The notes under the pieces: generated by a model
What the model saw: only the letters and a program-made list of their open reading frames with translations
Told to the model about the DNA's origin: nothing
The model's database searches: none
Source: Sphingobium sp. SYK-6
GTDB taxonomy: Bacteria; Pseudomonadota; Alphaproteobacteria; Sphingomonadales; Sphingomonadaceae
DNA: 64,000 bases
Direction of reading: 5' to 3'
Assembly (NCBI RefSeq): GCF_000283515.1
Contig: NC_015976.1
Span: 4,123,501 to 4,187,500 of the forward strand
In this document: positions 26,300 through 34,465 of the stretch, in pieces
How the letters are laid out: every line of letters starts with the position of its first letter
Numbering within the stretch: the stretch's first letter is position 1
Program-made: the position numbers and the translations under genes

Positions 26300-26652
26300 G
26301 CGATGCCTTTCCGCTTCTGCTTGCGAACGGCGGCCTGATAGCGCTTCAGCAGCTTGGGCCGTTCCGCCGCCACGCAGTCGGCCAACGCGGCCTGATTGGT
26401 CGCGCCCTTGCGCACGCATGTTCTCGTCACCTTGCACACCGCCGCATCGACGTCCGGAAAGCCGGTCGTATCGCTCAGCACGCAATGATCGCGTCCCTTC
26501 GCATCCCGCGTGATAGCGACCGTGATGCTGTTGAGCCTGCGCCCCAGCACGAGGATGTCCTCCCCGGTCTGCGGCTCGGCGGTAGCGGCCGGCTGGGCCG
26601 TTGCCGCCCAGGGCAGGGCCAGGCTGACAAGGAAGACGAGTGCCCGGCTCAC
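26296..26652 (-). CDS. Exported small protein of unknown function inside the suf operon
   Basis: The product is 118 aa from GTG 26652 with a clear signal peptide (ALVFLVSLALPWAATAQ, cleavage near residue 19). The mature part has EDILVLGRRLNSITVAI, four cysteines (DHCVLSD, AAVCKVTRTC, LADCVAA) that could form two disulfides, and a very basic C-terminal tail (RYQAAVRKQKRKG). I do not recognise the family. It overlaps sufC (GTGA) and sufD (ATGA) by 4 bases each, so it is translated with the scaffold genes although it appears destined for the periplasm. Confidence 0.78.
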   Translation of the reverse strand: MSRALVFLVSLALPWAATAQPAATAEPQTGEDILVLGRRLNSITVAITRDAKGRDHCVLSDTTGFPDVDAAVCKVTRTCVRKGATNQAALADCVAAERPKLLKRYQAAVRKQKRKGIA

Positions 26653-27395
26653 GCTGCGATCACCTCCGCATAGCCTTCCTTCTCCAGGGCCAGCGCCAGT
26701 TCCGGCCCGCCGGATTTCACGATCCGGCCGGCAGCGAGGACATGCACGAAGTCCGGCTTCACATAATCGAGCAGCCGCTGATAATGGGTGATGAGCAGCA
26801 CGGCCTTGCCCGGTGCGCGCATGATCGCGTTGATGCCCGCGCCGACGGTCTTGAGGGCATCGATGTCGAGGCCGCTGTCCGTCTCGTCGAGGATCGCGAG
26901 CTTCGGATCGAGAATGCCCATCTGCACCATTTCCGCGCGCTTCTTCTCGCCGCCGGAAAAGCCGACATTCACGGGCCGCTTGAGCATCTCCATGTCCATG
27001 CCCAGCAGCGCTGCCTTCTCGCGCGCCAGCCGCAGGAAGTCGGCGGCGGAGAGCGGTGCCTCGCCCCGTGCCGTGCGCTGGCTGTTCAGCGCCTCGCGCA
27101 GGAACTGGACATTGGAAACGCCGGGAATTTCGACCGGATACTGAAAGCCGAGGAACATCCCCGCAGCGGCGCGCTCATGCGGCGCCATCTCCAGCAGGTC
27201 CGCGCCCTCGAAATGCACTGCGCCTTGCGTCGCCTCATAGCCGGGGCGGCCGCCGAGCGTGTAGGCGAGCGTGGACTTGCCAGCCCCGTTGGGACCCATG
27301 ATGGCATGGATCTCCCCGGCATTGATGGCGAGCGACAGGCCCTTGAGGATCGGCTTGCCGTCGATTTCGGTGTGGAGATCGTCGATCCGGAGCAT
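26649..27395 (-). CDS. sufC: SUF ATPase SufC
   Basis: The product is 248 aa, the ABC-type ATPase of the SufBCD complex. Walker A is GPNGAGKSTLA, the signature is VGFSGGEKKRAEMVQM, Walker B is LAILDETDSGLDID and the H-switch is LLITHYQRLLDYV. These match SufC rather than a transport ATPase. Its start shares one base with the stop of the upstream 155-codon ORF. Confidence 0.97.
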   Translation of the reverse strand: MLRIDDLHTEIDGKPILKGLSLAINAGEIHAIMGPNGAGKSTLAYTLGGRPGYEATQGAVHFEGADLLEMAPHERAAAGMFLGFQYPVEIPGVSNVQFLREALNSQRTARGEAPLSAADFLRLAREKAALLGMDMEMLKRPVNVGFSGGEKKRAEMVQMGILDPKLAILDETDSGLDIDALKTVGAGINAIMRAPGKAVLLITHYQRLLDYVKPDFVHVLAAGRIVKSGGPELALALEKEGYAEVIAA

Positions 27396-27862
27396 CAGGC
27401 CGCCCCTTCCTTCTCATGCGCGCGGATGAGCGTGCGCGCGGTCCAGAAGGCCATGTCGCGCACGTCGCCGGGGGCGGGGAACAGCGTGTCGATATGTCGC
27501 TTGATCGGCATATAGGGCCACCAGTCGGCGTCCGGCTCCGGCGCGCCCTTCTCCAGCAGGCTCACGACAAATTCGCTCACCGGCCCCATCCGGGCGAGGT
27601 TGGGCGCCTTCGCCTTATGAAAGGCCTTGTCCGTGCGAAGCCGCTCGGTGAAAGCCGCGTCACCCTTGGCCAGCGCGTCCCGGCACTCGGCCTGATAGGC
27701 ATCGAGATCGCCGAAGTCCTTGACGGCGCGCGGCTGAAGCTCGCCCTCCTCCAGCTCATAATCCTCGGTCAGGATGCGGATCGCGGCCGTCCATGACTGG
27801 CCATTGCCGACATCCTCCGCGAAATCGGCGAGGGCATCCTGGATATCGTCTTCGTCGCTCAA
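27395..27862 (-). CDS. Unknown acidic 155-residue protein between sufB and sufC
   Basis: The product is 155 aa, acidic and without signal peptide, membrane segment or cysteine pair (one Cys in AECRDALAKG). It is probably helical; notable segments are DALADFAEDVGNGQSWTAAI and a Trp/Pro-rich PDADWWPYMPIKRHIDTLF. I do not recognise the family. Codon use matches the neighbours and it shares one base with the sufC start, so it is a real operon member. Its place between the two main scaffold genes suggests a role in, or adaptation of, Fe-S assembly. Confidence 0.75.
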   Translation of the reverse strand: MSDEDDIQDALADFAEDVGNGQSWTAAIRILTEDYELEEGELQPRAVKDFGDLDAYQAECRDALAKGDAAFTERLRTDKAFHKAKAPNLARMGPVSEFVVSLLEKGAPEPDADWWPYMPIKRHIDTLFPAPGDVRDMAFWTARTLIRAHEKEGAA

Positions 27863-27938
27863 TTTTCAGTCCTTCAAACGTCTTTGCCCGGGTACGCCTT
27901 CGCTGGCGTGAGACCCTCTTCTCGATTGAAACATCCTG

Positions 27939-28025
27939 CGTCACCCCGGACTTGATCCGGGGTCCAGCTGCCTATGCTGTCACGCCAGAACAAGCGGGAT
28001 GCCGGATCCAGTCCGGCATGACGTT
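27939..28025. repeat. Two-hairpin intergenic repeat (REP-like) inside the suf operon
   Basis: Two perfect dyads sit side by side: CCCCGGA-cttga-TCCGGGG near 27944-27962 and ATGCCGGA-tccag-TCCGGCAT near 27999-28019, bordered by cgtcac and tgacgt. The arrangement is like short dispersed intergenic elements common in sphingomonads. It fills most of the gap between sufB and the 155-codon ORF and would be transcribed in the suf mRNA. No second copy was noticed in the window. Confidence 0.7.
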
Positions 28026-28043
28026 GGGAGAAACCGCAGGAAA

Positions 28044-29519
28044 TCACCCCACCGATCCTTCGAGGCTGATCCCCAGAAGCTTCTGCGCTTCCACCGCGAA
28101 CTCCATCGGCAGCTGCTGGAGCACTTCCTTGGCGAAGCCGTTGACGATGAGGCTCACCGCCGCTTCCTGATCGAGCCCGCGCTGCATGGCGTAGAAAAGC
28201 TGGTCGTCGCTGATCTTGCTGGTCGTCGCTTCATGCTCGACGACGGCGCTGGGGTTCTTCACCTCGATATAGGGCACGGTGTGGGCGCCGCACCGGTCGC
28301 CCAGCAGCAGCGAATCGCACTGGGTGAAGTTGCGCGCGCCATCGGCATTGGCGGCCATGCGAACGAGCCCGCGATAGGTGCCGTTGGAGCGGCCGGCGCT
28401 GATCCCCTTGGACACGATCGTCGAGCGCGTGTTTTTACCGTTATGGATCATTTTCGTGCCGGTGTCCGCCTGCTGGCGGTTGTTGGTCACGGCGACGGAA
28501 TAGAATTCGCCGACGCTGTTCTCGCCGTTCAGCACGCAGCTGGGATATTTCCAGGTGATGGCGCTGCCGGTTTCCACCTGCGTCCAGCTCACCTTGCTGT
28601 TGCGGCCCTGGCAGAGCGCGCGCTTGGTGACGAAATTGTAGATGCCGCCGCGCCCGTCCGCATCGCCCGGATACCAATTCTGCACGGTGCTGTACTTGAT
28701 CTCGGCATCGTCCAGCGCGACCAGCTCGACCACGGCGGCATGGAGCTGGTTCTCGTCGCGCTGGGGGGCGGTACAGCCTTCCAGATAGGAGACGTAGCTG
28801 CCCTTGTCCGCCACGATCAGCGTGCGCTCGAACTGGCCGGTATTCTCCGCATTGATGCGGAAATAGGTGGAGAGCTCCATCGGGCAACGCACGCCTTCGG
28901 GAATGTAGACGAACGTCCCGTCCGAAAAGACGGCGCAGTTCAGAGCGGCGAAGTAATTGTCCTGCATGGGCACGACTTTACCGAGCCATTTGCGAACCAG
29001 ATCGGGAAATTCGCGGATTGCCTCGCTGATCGAGCGGAAGATCACGCCCGCCTCTTCCAGCTCCTTGCGGAAGGTTGTGGCGACGGAGACGCTGTCGAAC
29101 ACCGCATCGACCGCGACCCTGCGCGAGCCCGCCACATTGGCGAGCACTTTCTGCTCCTCGAGGGGGATGCCGAGCTTCTCGTAGGTACGCCGAATCTCGG
29201 GATCGAGCTCATCCAGGCTCGCCAGCTCCGCCTTCTTGCGGGGCGCGGCATAATAATAGGCGTCCTGATAGTCGATCGGCGGCACGTTCAGCTTGGCCCA
29301 GTCCGGCGGGACCATGGTCAGCCAGTGACGATAGGCCTTGAGCCGCCAGTCGAGCATCCATTCCGGTTCATTCTTCTTATCCGAGATGAACCGGACCGTA
29401 TCTTCCGAGAGCCCCTTGGGCGCGAAGTCCTGTTCGATGTCGGAGACGAAGCCCCACTCATAGTCGCTCACCTTGCGGGCGGCGGCCAGAGCCTCGGCAT
29501 TCTTGACCTGCGCACTCAT
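28044..29519 (-). CDS. sufB: Fe-S assembly scaffold subunit SufB
   Basis: The product is 491 aa of normal family length. It contains [60 protein letters not shown], the [20 protein letters not shown] segment and the C-terminal [20 protein letters not shown]. SufB forms the scaffold with SufC and SufD. The ATG at 29519 overlaps the regulator stop (ATGA); the frame is open far upstream but without similarity. Confidence 0.97.
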   Translation of the reverse strand: MSAQVKNAEALAAARKVSDYEWGFVSDIEQDFAPKGLSEDTVRFISDKKNEPEWMLDWRLKAYRHWLTMVPPDWAKLNVPPIDYQDAYYYAAPRKKAELASLDELDPEIRRTYEKLGIPLEEQKVLANVAGSRRVAVDAVFDSVSVATTFRKELEEAGVIFRSISEAIREFPDLVRKWLGKVVPMQDNYFAALNCAVFSDGTFVYIPEGVRCPMELSTYFRINAENTGQFERTLIVADKGSYVSYLEGCTAPQRDENQLHAAVVELVALDDAEIKYSTVQNWYPGDADGRGGIYNFVTKRALCQGRNSKVSWTQVETGSAITWKYPSCVLNGENSVGEFYSVAVTNNRQQADTGTKMIHNGKNTRSTIVSKGISAGRSNGTYRGLVRMAANADGARNFTQCDSLLLGDRCGAHTVPYIEVKNPSAVVEHEATTSKISDDQLFYAMQRGLDQEAAVSLIVNGFAKEVLQQLPMEFAVEAQKLLGISLEGSVG

Positions 29520-29971
29520 TGAACCGTCTCCATCGCGGGATTGTCGGCAATCGGCTGCTGCGCGGGGATCGCGATCAGCTGAGCCAGAGTCACCTGAGCG
29601 AGCGCGCCGCGCACCAGCGTGTTGACGCCTTGCCAATGCGGGCGAATCGCACAGGGGCGATCCAGCGCGCAGCAGTCCGAGCCCTCGGCATCCAGGCAGG
29701 CGGTGAGCGCGATCGGGCCGTCCACCGCCTCTATGATGTCCGCGAGCGTGATCGCGGCTGCCGGCCGGGCGAGCTTGATGCCGCCGCCGCTGCCCCGCGT
29801 TGCACGGATCAGCCCGGCGCGGCCGAGCAGGCTCGCAAGCTTCTGCCCCGTTGGCACGGGAATGCCCGCCTCCTGCGCCAAGCTCGCGGCATTGGCCCGC
29901 GCGCCACCGCAATGGGTGGCGGCCGCGCGCATCATCAACACGGCATAATCGGCGAGGCTGGACAGGCGCAT
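29516..29971 (-). CDS. Rrf2-family SUF system regulator (IscR/SufR-like)
   Basis: The product is 151 aa. A winged helix ([52 protein letters not shown]) is followed by a cluster of four cysteines in [16 protein letters not shown], fit to hold a [2Fe-2S] cluster. Rrf2 proteins of this type head SUF operons and repress them when clusters are plentiful. First gene of the operon; autoregulation is likely. I could not define an operator with confidence in the 233 bases upstream. Confidence 0.93.
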   Translation of the reverse strand: MRLSSLADYAVLMMRAAATHCGGARANAASLAQEAGIPVPTGQKLASLLGRAGLIRATRGSGGGIKLARPAAAITLADIIEAVDGPIALTACLDAEGSDCCALDRPCAIRPHWQGVNTLVRGALAQVTLAQLIAIPAQQPIADNPAMETVQ

Positions 29972-30204
29972 TTGCGAACGTTTCTCAAATCGGACTAATT
30001 CACTCTGATTGGCACATGGGACTGTCGCGGTGCTAAATCAACCCGAAATTGCGCGCCCCGCCTCGCGTTCGCCCCGGCGTGACCGCAGGGACACGGCGAA
30101 GCGAGGCGCGGAAGGGCTTGCCCCGCTATTTGCTCCTACCGGCCACGTCAGCGATCTGATTTGCCGGCGCCCGGCGATCGGTTGCCGTTTCGTTCCGCAG
30201 CGAA

Positions 30205-30735
30205 TTATCCGGGGATCGCCCGCGTCATCCAGCGAGCAGGATCGCCATAGGTCGCAACCTTGGCCGCGAGGTCAGGCGAAACCACGCCTTCGACGAAGCC
30301 AAGCGCGCGCCAGTAATCCGCCGCTCCTTCGACCGCGATCAGTTCCGCGCTGCGGATGCCGTCCCGCGCGGCCAGTTCGAATGCCCGCATGACGAGGCTT
30401 CGGCCCACGCCGAGGCCGCGCCCCAATGACGACACTGCAAGATCGTGAACGAACAGCACCTCGCGCGGCCCGCCATCGGCAAGAACAGCGCCCACTGGCG
30501 GTGGCGACTCGCGACGCCAGCCATGGGCAAGGAGATAGCCCAGCATCGCCTGTTCCCGCGGGCCTTCGCGCAGGGCAGCGAGGCAATATGAACCCGAAAG
30601 CATGATACGGCTGAGGAAGGGCGCTTCCGCCTCGATCAGGAAAGCGGGATAGGATGCGGACTGGATCGCGAGCGCGGCGGGCAAGTCCCCCGCACTGAGC
30701 GGTTGGATCGAAAAGGGAGGAGTTTCACGCGCCAT
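30205..30735 (-). CDS. GNAT-family N-acetyltransferase
   Basis: The product is 176 aa with a single GNAT domain. Motif A is visible as VLFVHDLAVSSLGRGLGVGR, the acetyl-CoA-binding loop, followed by YWRALGFVEGV. The substrate cannot be told. It is a monocistronic minus-strand gene downstream of the AraC regulator (70 bases between them), so they might share a transcript. Confidence 0.85.
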   Translation of the reverse strand: MARETPPFSIQPLSAGDLPAALAIQSASYPAFLIEAEAPFLSRIMLSGSYCLAALREGPREQAMLGYLLAHGWRRESPPPVGAVLADGGPREVLFVHDLAVSSLGRGLGVGRSLVMRAFELAARDGIRSAELIAVEGAADYWRALGFVEGVVSPDLAAKVATYGDPARWMTRAIPG

Positions 30736-30805
30736 GGCGACTTATCGCCGAGGCGCCGAGAGCCGGCAAGCGGCGCGCGCCGGTCCTGCCCGCAGCGGGT
30801 CCACC

Positions 30806-31684
30806 CTAGCTGATGCGGCTCAACCGGGCGATCTCGCCCTTGATATCCGCGCGGTTCATCGAGAGGCGGATGACGATGCTGGCGCGCTCCCGCAGCTCGG
30901 TCGGCGTCAGGCCAGTGAAATGCTTGATCTCGCGGATGAAATGGGACTGGTCGTAAAACACATCGCCGCCCACTTCGCTCCAGTCCAGCTCTTCGCGCGC
31001 CAACGCCTGAGCGCAGCGCAACGCGCGATATTTGCGCGCCAGATATTTGGGCGGCGCGCCGTAAAGCCGGTTGCACCAGCGCGCGATCTGCCGCGCGGAG
31101 AGGCCCGTGGCATCCTGCAGGGCGTCCACCCGGGGGGACTGCTCCGCGGCGAGCCAGCGATCGGTCTCCTCGATGAAGCGTCGCTCACCGCTTGAAACCG
31201 GATGGAGCTGGCCGCGAATGAAGGTCCAGAAGGCCTCCGCCGCCTTGTTCGGATCCTCGATGGACCGCAGGACCAGCAGCATGTCGCGCCAGACCGGACC
31301 GAATCGCACTGTGAGATCGGAGGCATCATCGGCCGCCCCGTCCGCATCGCCGGCGCGCAGGGCCGCCCAGCCGAGCGGCAGGACCGTGACGCCGACCACC
31401 TGCATGGGCCCCATCACATCGAAATGCGTTGCCATGCTGGTCGGCCCCAGCAGGCAGCATTCCGGCGTCTCCACCGTGCGGCCATCACTGAACAGATAAT
31501 TGCCGGCTCCGGCGAGCATGAAGCGAATCTGCGCGAAGTCCGCCCGCGTATGGTCTGTCACGCGCGGCTGGTCCGCTGTGAACAGGTACATGGCACCGAA
31601 ATGGCTCGCCAGATCGGCCGGAGGAACGAAGTAGCTGAGCGCGACCATATTGGCCGCATCCGCGACGGAGAATCTGTGACGCAT
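30806..31684 (-). CDS. AraC-family transcriptional regulator
   Basis: The product is 292 aa. The C-terminal about 100 residues form an AraC DNA-binding domain: TGLSARQIARWCNRLYGAPPKYLARKYR gives the first helix-turn-helix and GDVFYDQSHFIREIKHFTGLTP the second. The N-terminal part is a cupin-like sensor region of unknown ligand (GPTSMATHFDVMGPMQVVGV). The target is unknown; the GNAT gene downstream is a candidate. Confidence 0.88.
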   Translation of the reverse strand: MRHRFSVADAANMVALSYFVPPADLASHFGAMYLFTADQPRVTDHTRADFAQIRFMLAGAGNYLFSDGRTVETPECCLLGPTSMATHFDVMGPMQVVGVTVLPLGWAALRAGDADGAADDASDLTVRFGPVWRDMLLVLRSIEDPNKAAEAFWTFIRGQLHPVSSGERRFIEETDRWLAAEQSPRVDALQDATGLSARQIARWCNRLYGAPPKYLARKYRALRCAQALAREELDWSEVGGDVFYDQSHFIREIKHFTGLTPTELRERASIVIRLSMNRADIKGEIARLSRIS

Positions 31685-32072
31685 GCGCGACCCTGACCAC
31701 TCCTAGAGAAAGATGACGGTCGAACCCTCAGCGCGGCAGGTTCGGAACTCCGGAAAGGCGGCAAGAGTATGGCTTACGCATTCCCCCAATCAGGAAATGC
31801 GACTTTCGCATGAATCCGAGGTCAAGAAAACGAAAAAAGCGGTTCAGCCGGCAAAAGCCGGCCGAACCGCCGAAGTGCAAGGTCTCTAAGCCGGACGACT
31901 GAGAGCCCTTCGGGTCGCAACATTTGCTTAACCTGATTCGCGAACGCAGGATTGGACGGAATCGTCATGCGCACGCTCGGTGCGACGACCGGCGAAAAAG
32001 AACCCGCATGGGCGGGCGCCACAGCCTCCCCGCGCCTTTGACGGCAGCGGCGGCCACTGGCATAGCCGCGCG
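31685..32072. other. 388-bp intergenic region with minus-strand terminators and no convincing gene
   Basis: The gap separates araC-type and pyrD genes transcribed apart. It holds a strong hairpin with U tract on the minus strand (31825-31870), a smaller hairpin with a U tract at 31994-32017 on the same strand, and no ORF with the codon bias of this genome. A small ORF on each strand crosses the strong hairpin and looks spurious. The pattern fits a small RNA read toward the araC-type gene. Confidence 0.45.
31825..31870 (-). terminator. Strong Rho-independent terminator, minus strand, upstream of the araC-type gene
   Basis: A 14-bp stem (GCGGTTC-x-GCCGGC / GCCGGC-x-GAACCGC, one A-C mismatch) with an AAAA loop is followed on the minus strand by TTTTTTCGTTTTCT. 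No annotated minus-strand gene ends here, so it implies an unannotated short transcript. Confidence 0.75.
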
Positions 32073-33107
32073 ATGTATCGACTGCTCCGCCCCCTGCTTT
32101 TCTCCTTCGAAGCGGAAAAGGCGCATCGCCTCGCGATCGCCGCGCTCAGGTTGCCGCTGCCGGCCGCGCCGCCGCCCGATCCGATCCTGCGCCAGCAGCT
32201 GTTCGGTCTCGATTTCGCGAGTCCCGTGGGCCTCGCCGCCGGCTTCGACAAGGATGGCGAGATCGCGCATCGCATGGATCGGCTGGGCTTCGGCTTCGCG
32301 GAGCTGGGCACGCTCACGCCGCTGCCGCAGCCAGGCAATCCGCGCCCCCGCCTGTTCCGGCTGGAAGCGGACCGCGCCGTCATCAATCGCATGGGCTTCA
32401 ACAATGGCGGTCAGGCCGCCGCCTGCGCGCGCCTCGCAGGGCACCGGGTGCCCGCCGGCTTCGTGCTTGGCGTCAATATCGGCGCCAACAAGGATTCGGC
32501 GGACCGCATCGCCGACTATGAAGCCGGCGTGCGCGCCATGGCGCCTCATGCCGCCTATCTGACGGTCAACATCTCCTCGCCGAACACGCCGGGCCTGCGC
32601 GCGCTGCAGGATCGCGGCGCGCTGGACGCGCTGCTTGGCCGCGTGATGGCCGCGCGCGCCGGCGATGGGCCCCCCATCCTCCTCAAGGTCGCGCCCGATC
32701 TCGAGCCGGCGGATATCGACGACATTGCCGAACTGAGCCTTCACCACCGGATCGACGGGCTCATTATCAGCAACACGACCATCAGCCGGCCGCCGCTGCG
32801 CTCCCGTCATGCCGACGAGGCAGGCGGCCTCTCCGGGGCGCCGCTGCACGACCTCGCGCTTGAGCGGCTGCGCGATTTCCGCCGGCGGCTGGGCGATCGC
32901 CTGCCGCTGGTCGGCGCGGGCGGCATCGGCGACGCTGATCAGGCCTATGCCCGCATCCGCGCCGGGGCGAGCCTCGTCCAGCTCTACTCGGCGCTGCTCT
33001 ATGAGGGGCCCTGGCTTCCCGCACGCATCGGCCGCGGGCTCGCTGCGCGTCTCTGGCGGGACGGCTTCGCGTCCGTCGCGGACGCGGTGGGCGTCGACGC
33101 CGACTGA
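32073..33107 (+). CDS. pyrD: Dihydroorotate dehydrogenase (quinone), class 2
   Basis: The product is 344 aa, a membrane-associated FMN enzyme that oxidises dihydroorotate with quinone in pyrimidine synthesis. Family features are the N-terminal LLRPLLFSFEAEKAHRLAI membrane helix of class 2, VGLAAGFDKDGE, FGFAELGTLTPLPQPGNP, LTVNISSPNTPGLR (active Ser) and LVGAGGIGDADQA. The ATG at 32073 is chosen; the frame is open to 31980. Confidence 0.96.
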   Translation: MYRLLRPLLFSFEAEKAHRLAIAALRLPLPAAPPPDPILRQQLFGLDFASPVGLAAGFDKDGEIAHRMDRLGFGFAELGTLTPLPQPGNPRPRLFRLEADRAVINRMGFNNGGQAAACARLAGHRVPAGFVLGVNIGANKDSADRIADYEAGVRAMAPHAAYLTVNISSPNTPGLRALQDRGALDALLGRVMAARAGDGPPILLKVAPDLEPADIDDIAELSLHHRIDGLIISNTTISRPPLRSRHADEAGGLSGAPLHDLALERLRDFRRRLGDRLPLVGAGGIGDADQAYARIRAGASLVQLYSALLYEGPWLPARIGRGLAARLWRDGFASVADAVGVDAD

Positions 33108-33217
33108 CGGCGGCGCACCACGGAGCCCCATCCCCCGGTTGATCCCGCTCCGCCCCGCCGATAAGGAGAGGCGCGCGTCCCCGCGCTCCAGCTCCCCTGC
33201 CAGGAAGGGATTCCCGT

Positions 33218-34213
33218 TTGTCCGAACCCATTCTCGATGTCGTCGCGATCGGCAATGCCATCGTCGACGTGATTGCCGCCGCCGATGACGCCTTCATTGC
33301 CGAACATGCGCTCACCAAGGGTGGCATGCAGCTCATCGACGCGGAAACCGCCGACAGCCTCTACAGCGACATGGGCGCGGGACGGGAGATTTCGGGCGGT
33401 TCGGCAGCAAACACGCTGGCCGGCCTGGCAGCGCTTGGCGCCAAGTGCGGCTTCATCGGCCAGGTGTTCGAGGACCAGCTCGGCACGATCTTCGCGCATG
33501 ACATCCGCACGCTCGGCATCCGGTTCGAGACGGCCATGGCCAAGGATGGCCCGCCCACGGCGCGCTGCCTCATCCTGGTGACGCCGGACGCGCAGCGCAC
33601 CATGAACACGTTCCTTGGCGCTTCCCAGTTCCTGCCCGCCGCGGCCCTGGACCTCGACATGATCCGCTCCGCGCGGATCCTCTATCTCGAGGGCTATCTC
33701 TGGGACCCCGAGCAGCCGCGCGCCGCGATGCGCAGCGCGATTGCCGCGGCCCGCGAGGCGGGGCGGGAAGTCGCCTTCACCCTGTCGGACGCCTTCGTGA
33801 TCGAGCGCCATCGTGACGACTTCCTTGCCCTCATCGATGAGGGGATGATCGACATTCTCTTCGCCAACGAGACGGAGATCCGCTCGCTCGCGCAGACAGA
33901 GGATTTCGAGGCGGCGGTCGCGCGCTTTGCGGACAAGCTGCCCACGCTGGTGGTCACGCGCAGCGAGAAGGGCGCGATCGCGATCCGCGACGGCGTGCGC
34001 CATCAGGTCGCGGCGTCACCCGTCGAGCGCGTGATCGACACCACCGGCGCGGGGGATCTCTTCGCCGCCGGTTTCCTCGCCGGCCATGTGCGCGGGAAGG
34101 CGCCGGCGGACTGCCTCGCGCTCGGCGCCCTCGCCGCGGCCGAGGTCATCTCGCATTACGGCGCCCGGCCGGAAGCGGACCTCAAGGAACTGGCGGGCAA
34201 TCTGCTCGCCTGA
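33218..34213 (+). CDS. PfkB-family kinase, adenosine-kinase-like
   Basis: The product is 331 aa from an unusual TTG start at 33218, supported by AGGAAGGG about eight bases upstream; the next in-frame ATG would remove the beta strand that opens the fold. PfkB signatures are GGSAANTLAGLAALG near residue 60 and VIDTTGAGDLFAAGF with the catalytic Asp near 280. The family includes adenosine, fructose and ribokinases; the alphaproteobacterial relatives are usually annotated as adenosine kinase. The 3' end overlaps the convergent RHH gene by 32 bases. Confidence 0.85.
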   Translation: MSEPILDVVAIGNAIVDVIAAADDAFIAEHALTKGGMQLIDAETADSLYSDMGAGREISGGSAANTLAGLAALGAKCGFIGQVFEDQLGTIFAHDIRTLGIRFETAMAKDGPPTARCLILVTPDAQRTMNTFLGASQFLPAAALDLDMIRSARILYLEGYLWDPEQPRAAMRSAIAAAREAGREVAFTLSDAFVIERHRDDFLALIDEGMIDILFANETEIRSLAQTEDFEAAVARFADKLPTLVVTRSEKGAIAIRDGVRHQVAASPVERVIDTTGAGDLFAAGFLAGHVRGKAPADCLALGALAAAEVISHYGARPEADLKELAGNLLA

Positions 34214-34448
34214 ACGCCTGCGCGAGCAGCCAGCAACGGATCGCGCTCGCCAGATTGGGGGGCTCGGTCCGCGCGATGCGCTCGGCATCGATCCGTGCGA
34301 CGAGCGCGCTCAGCGGCAGGGCTTCCGCCCGGGCGCGCTCTTCCAGTGCATGCCAGAAGAGCGGCTCCAGGCTGATCGACGTGGTATGGCCGGCGATGGT
34401 CATGCTGCGCTTGACCGGGCCTGCGAAGACCGGCGGCGCCTCATCCAT
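34182..34448 (-). CDS. Ribbon-helix-helix domain protein
   Basis: The product is 88 aa. KRSMTIAGHTTSISLEPLFW and LEERARAEALPLSALVARID form a ribbon-helix-helix DNA-binding unit of the RHH_4 type, followed by a helical LASAIRCWLLAQAF tail. It follows phbB after 17 bases and is likely co-transcribed; a regulatory role for polyhydroxybutyrate genes is possible but unproven. Its 3' end overlaps the opposite kinase gene. Confidence 0.75.
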   Translation of the reverse strand: MDEAPPVFAGPVKRSMTIAGHTTSISLEPLFWHALEERARAEALPLSALVARIDAERIARTEPPNLASAIRCWLLAQAFRRADCPPVP

Positions 34449-34465
34449 CGTCGCCTCCGCGCCTC

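Noticed and set aside
29972..30204. Search for an Rrf2 operator upstream of the suf regulator
   Set aside because: An AT-richer stretch just upstream of the start looks like promoter DNA, but no clear dyad or known IscR-type motif could be defined.
31810..31902. Plus-strand 30-codon ORF rich in Lys and Arg
   Set aside because: It runs through the strong terminator hairpin, whose A-rich side explains the Lys/Arg codons; no Shine-Dalgarno was seen and codon use is unlike the genome.
31822..31968. Minus-strand 48-codon ORF ending in the terminator
   Set aside because: No Shine-Dalgarno, third-position GC far below the neighbours, and its last codons form the hairpin and U tract; a non-coding RNA is more likely.
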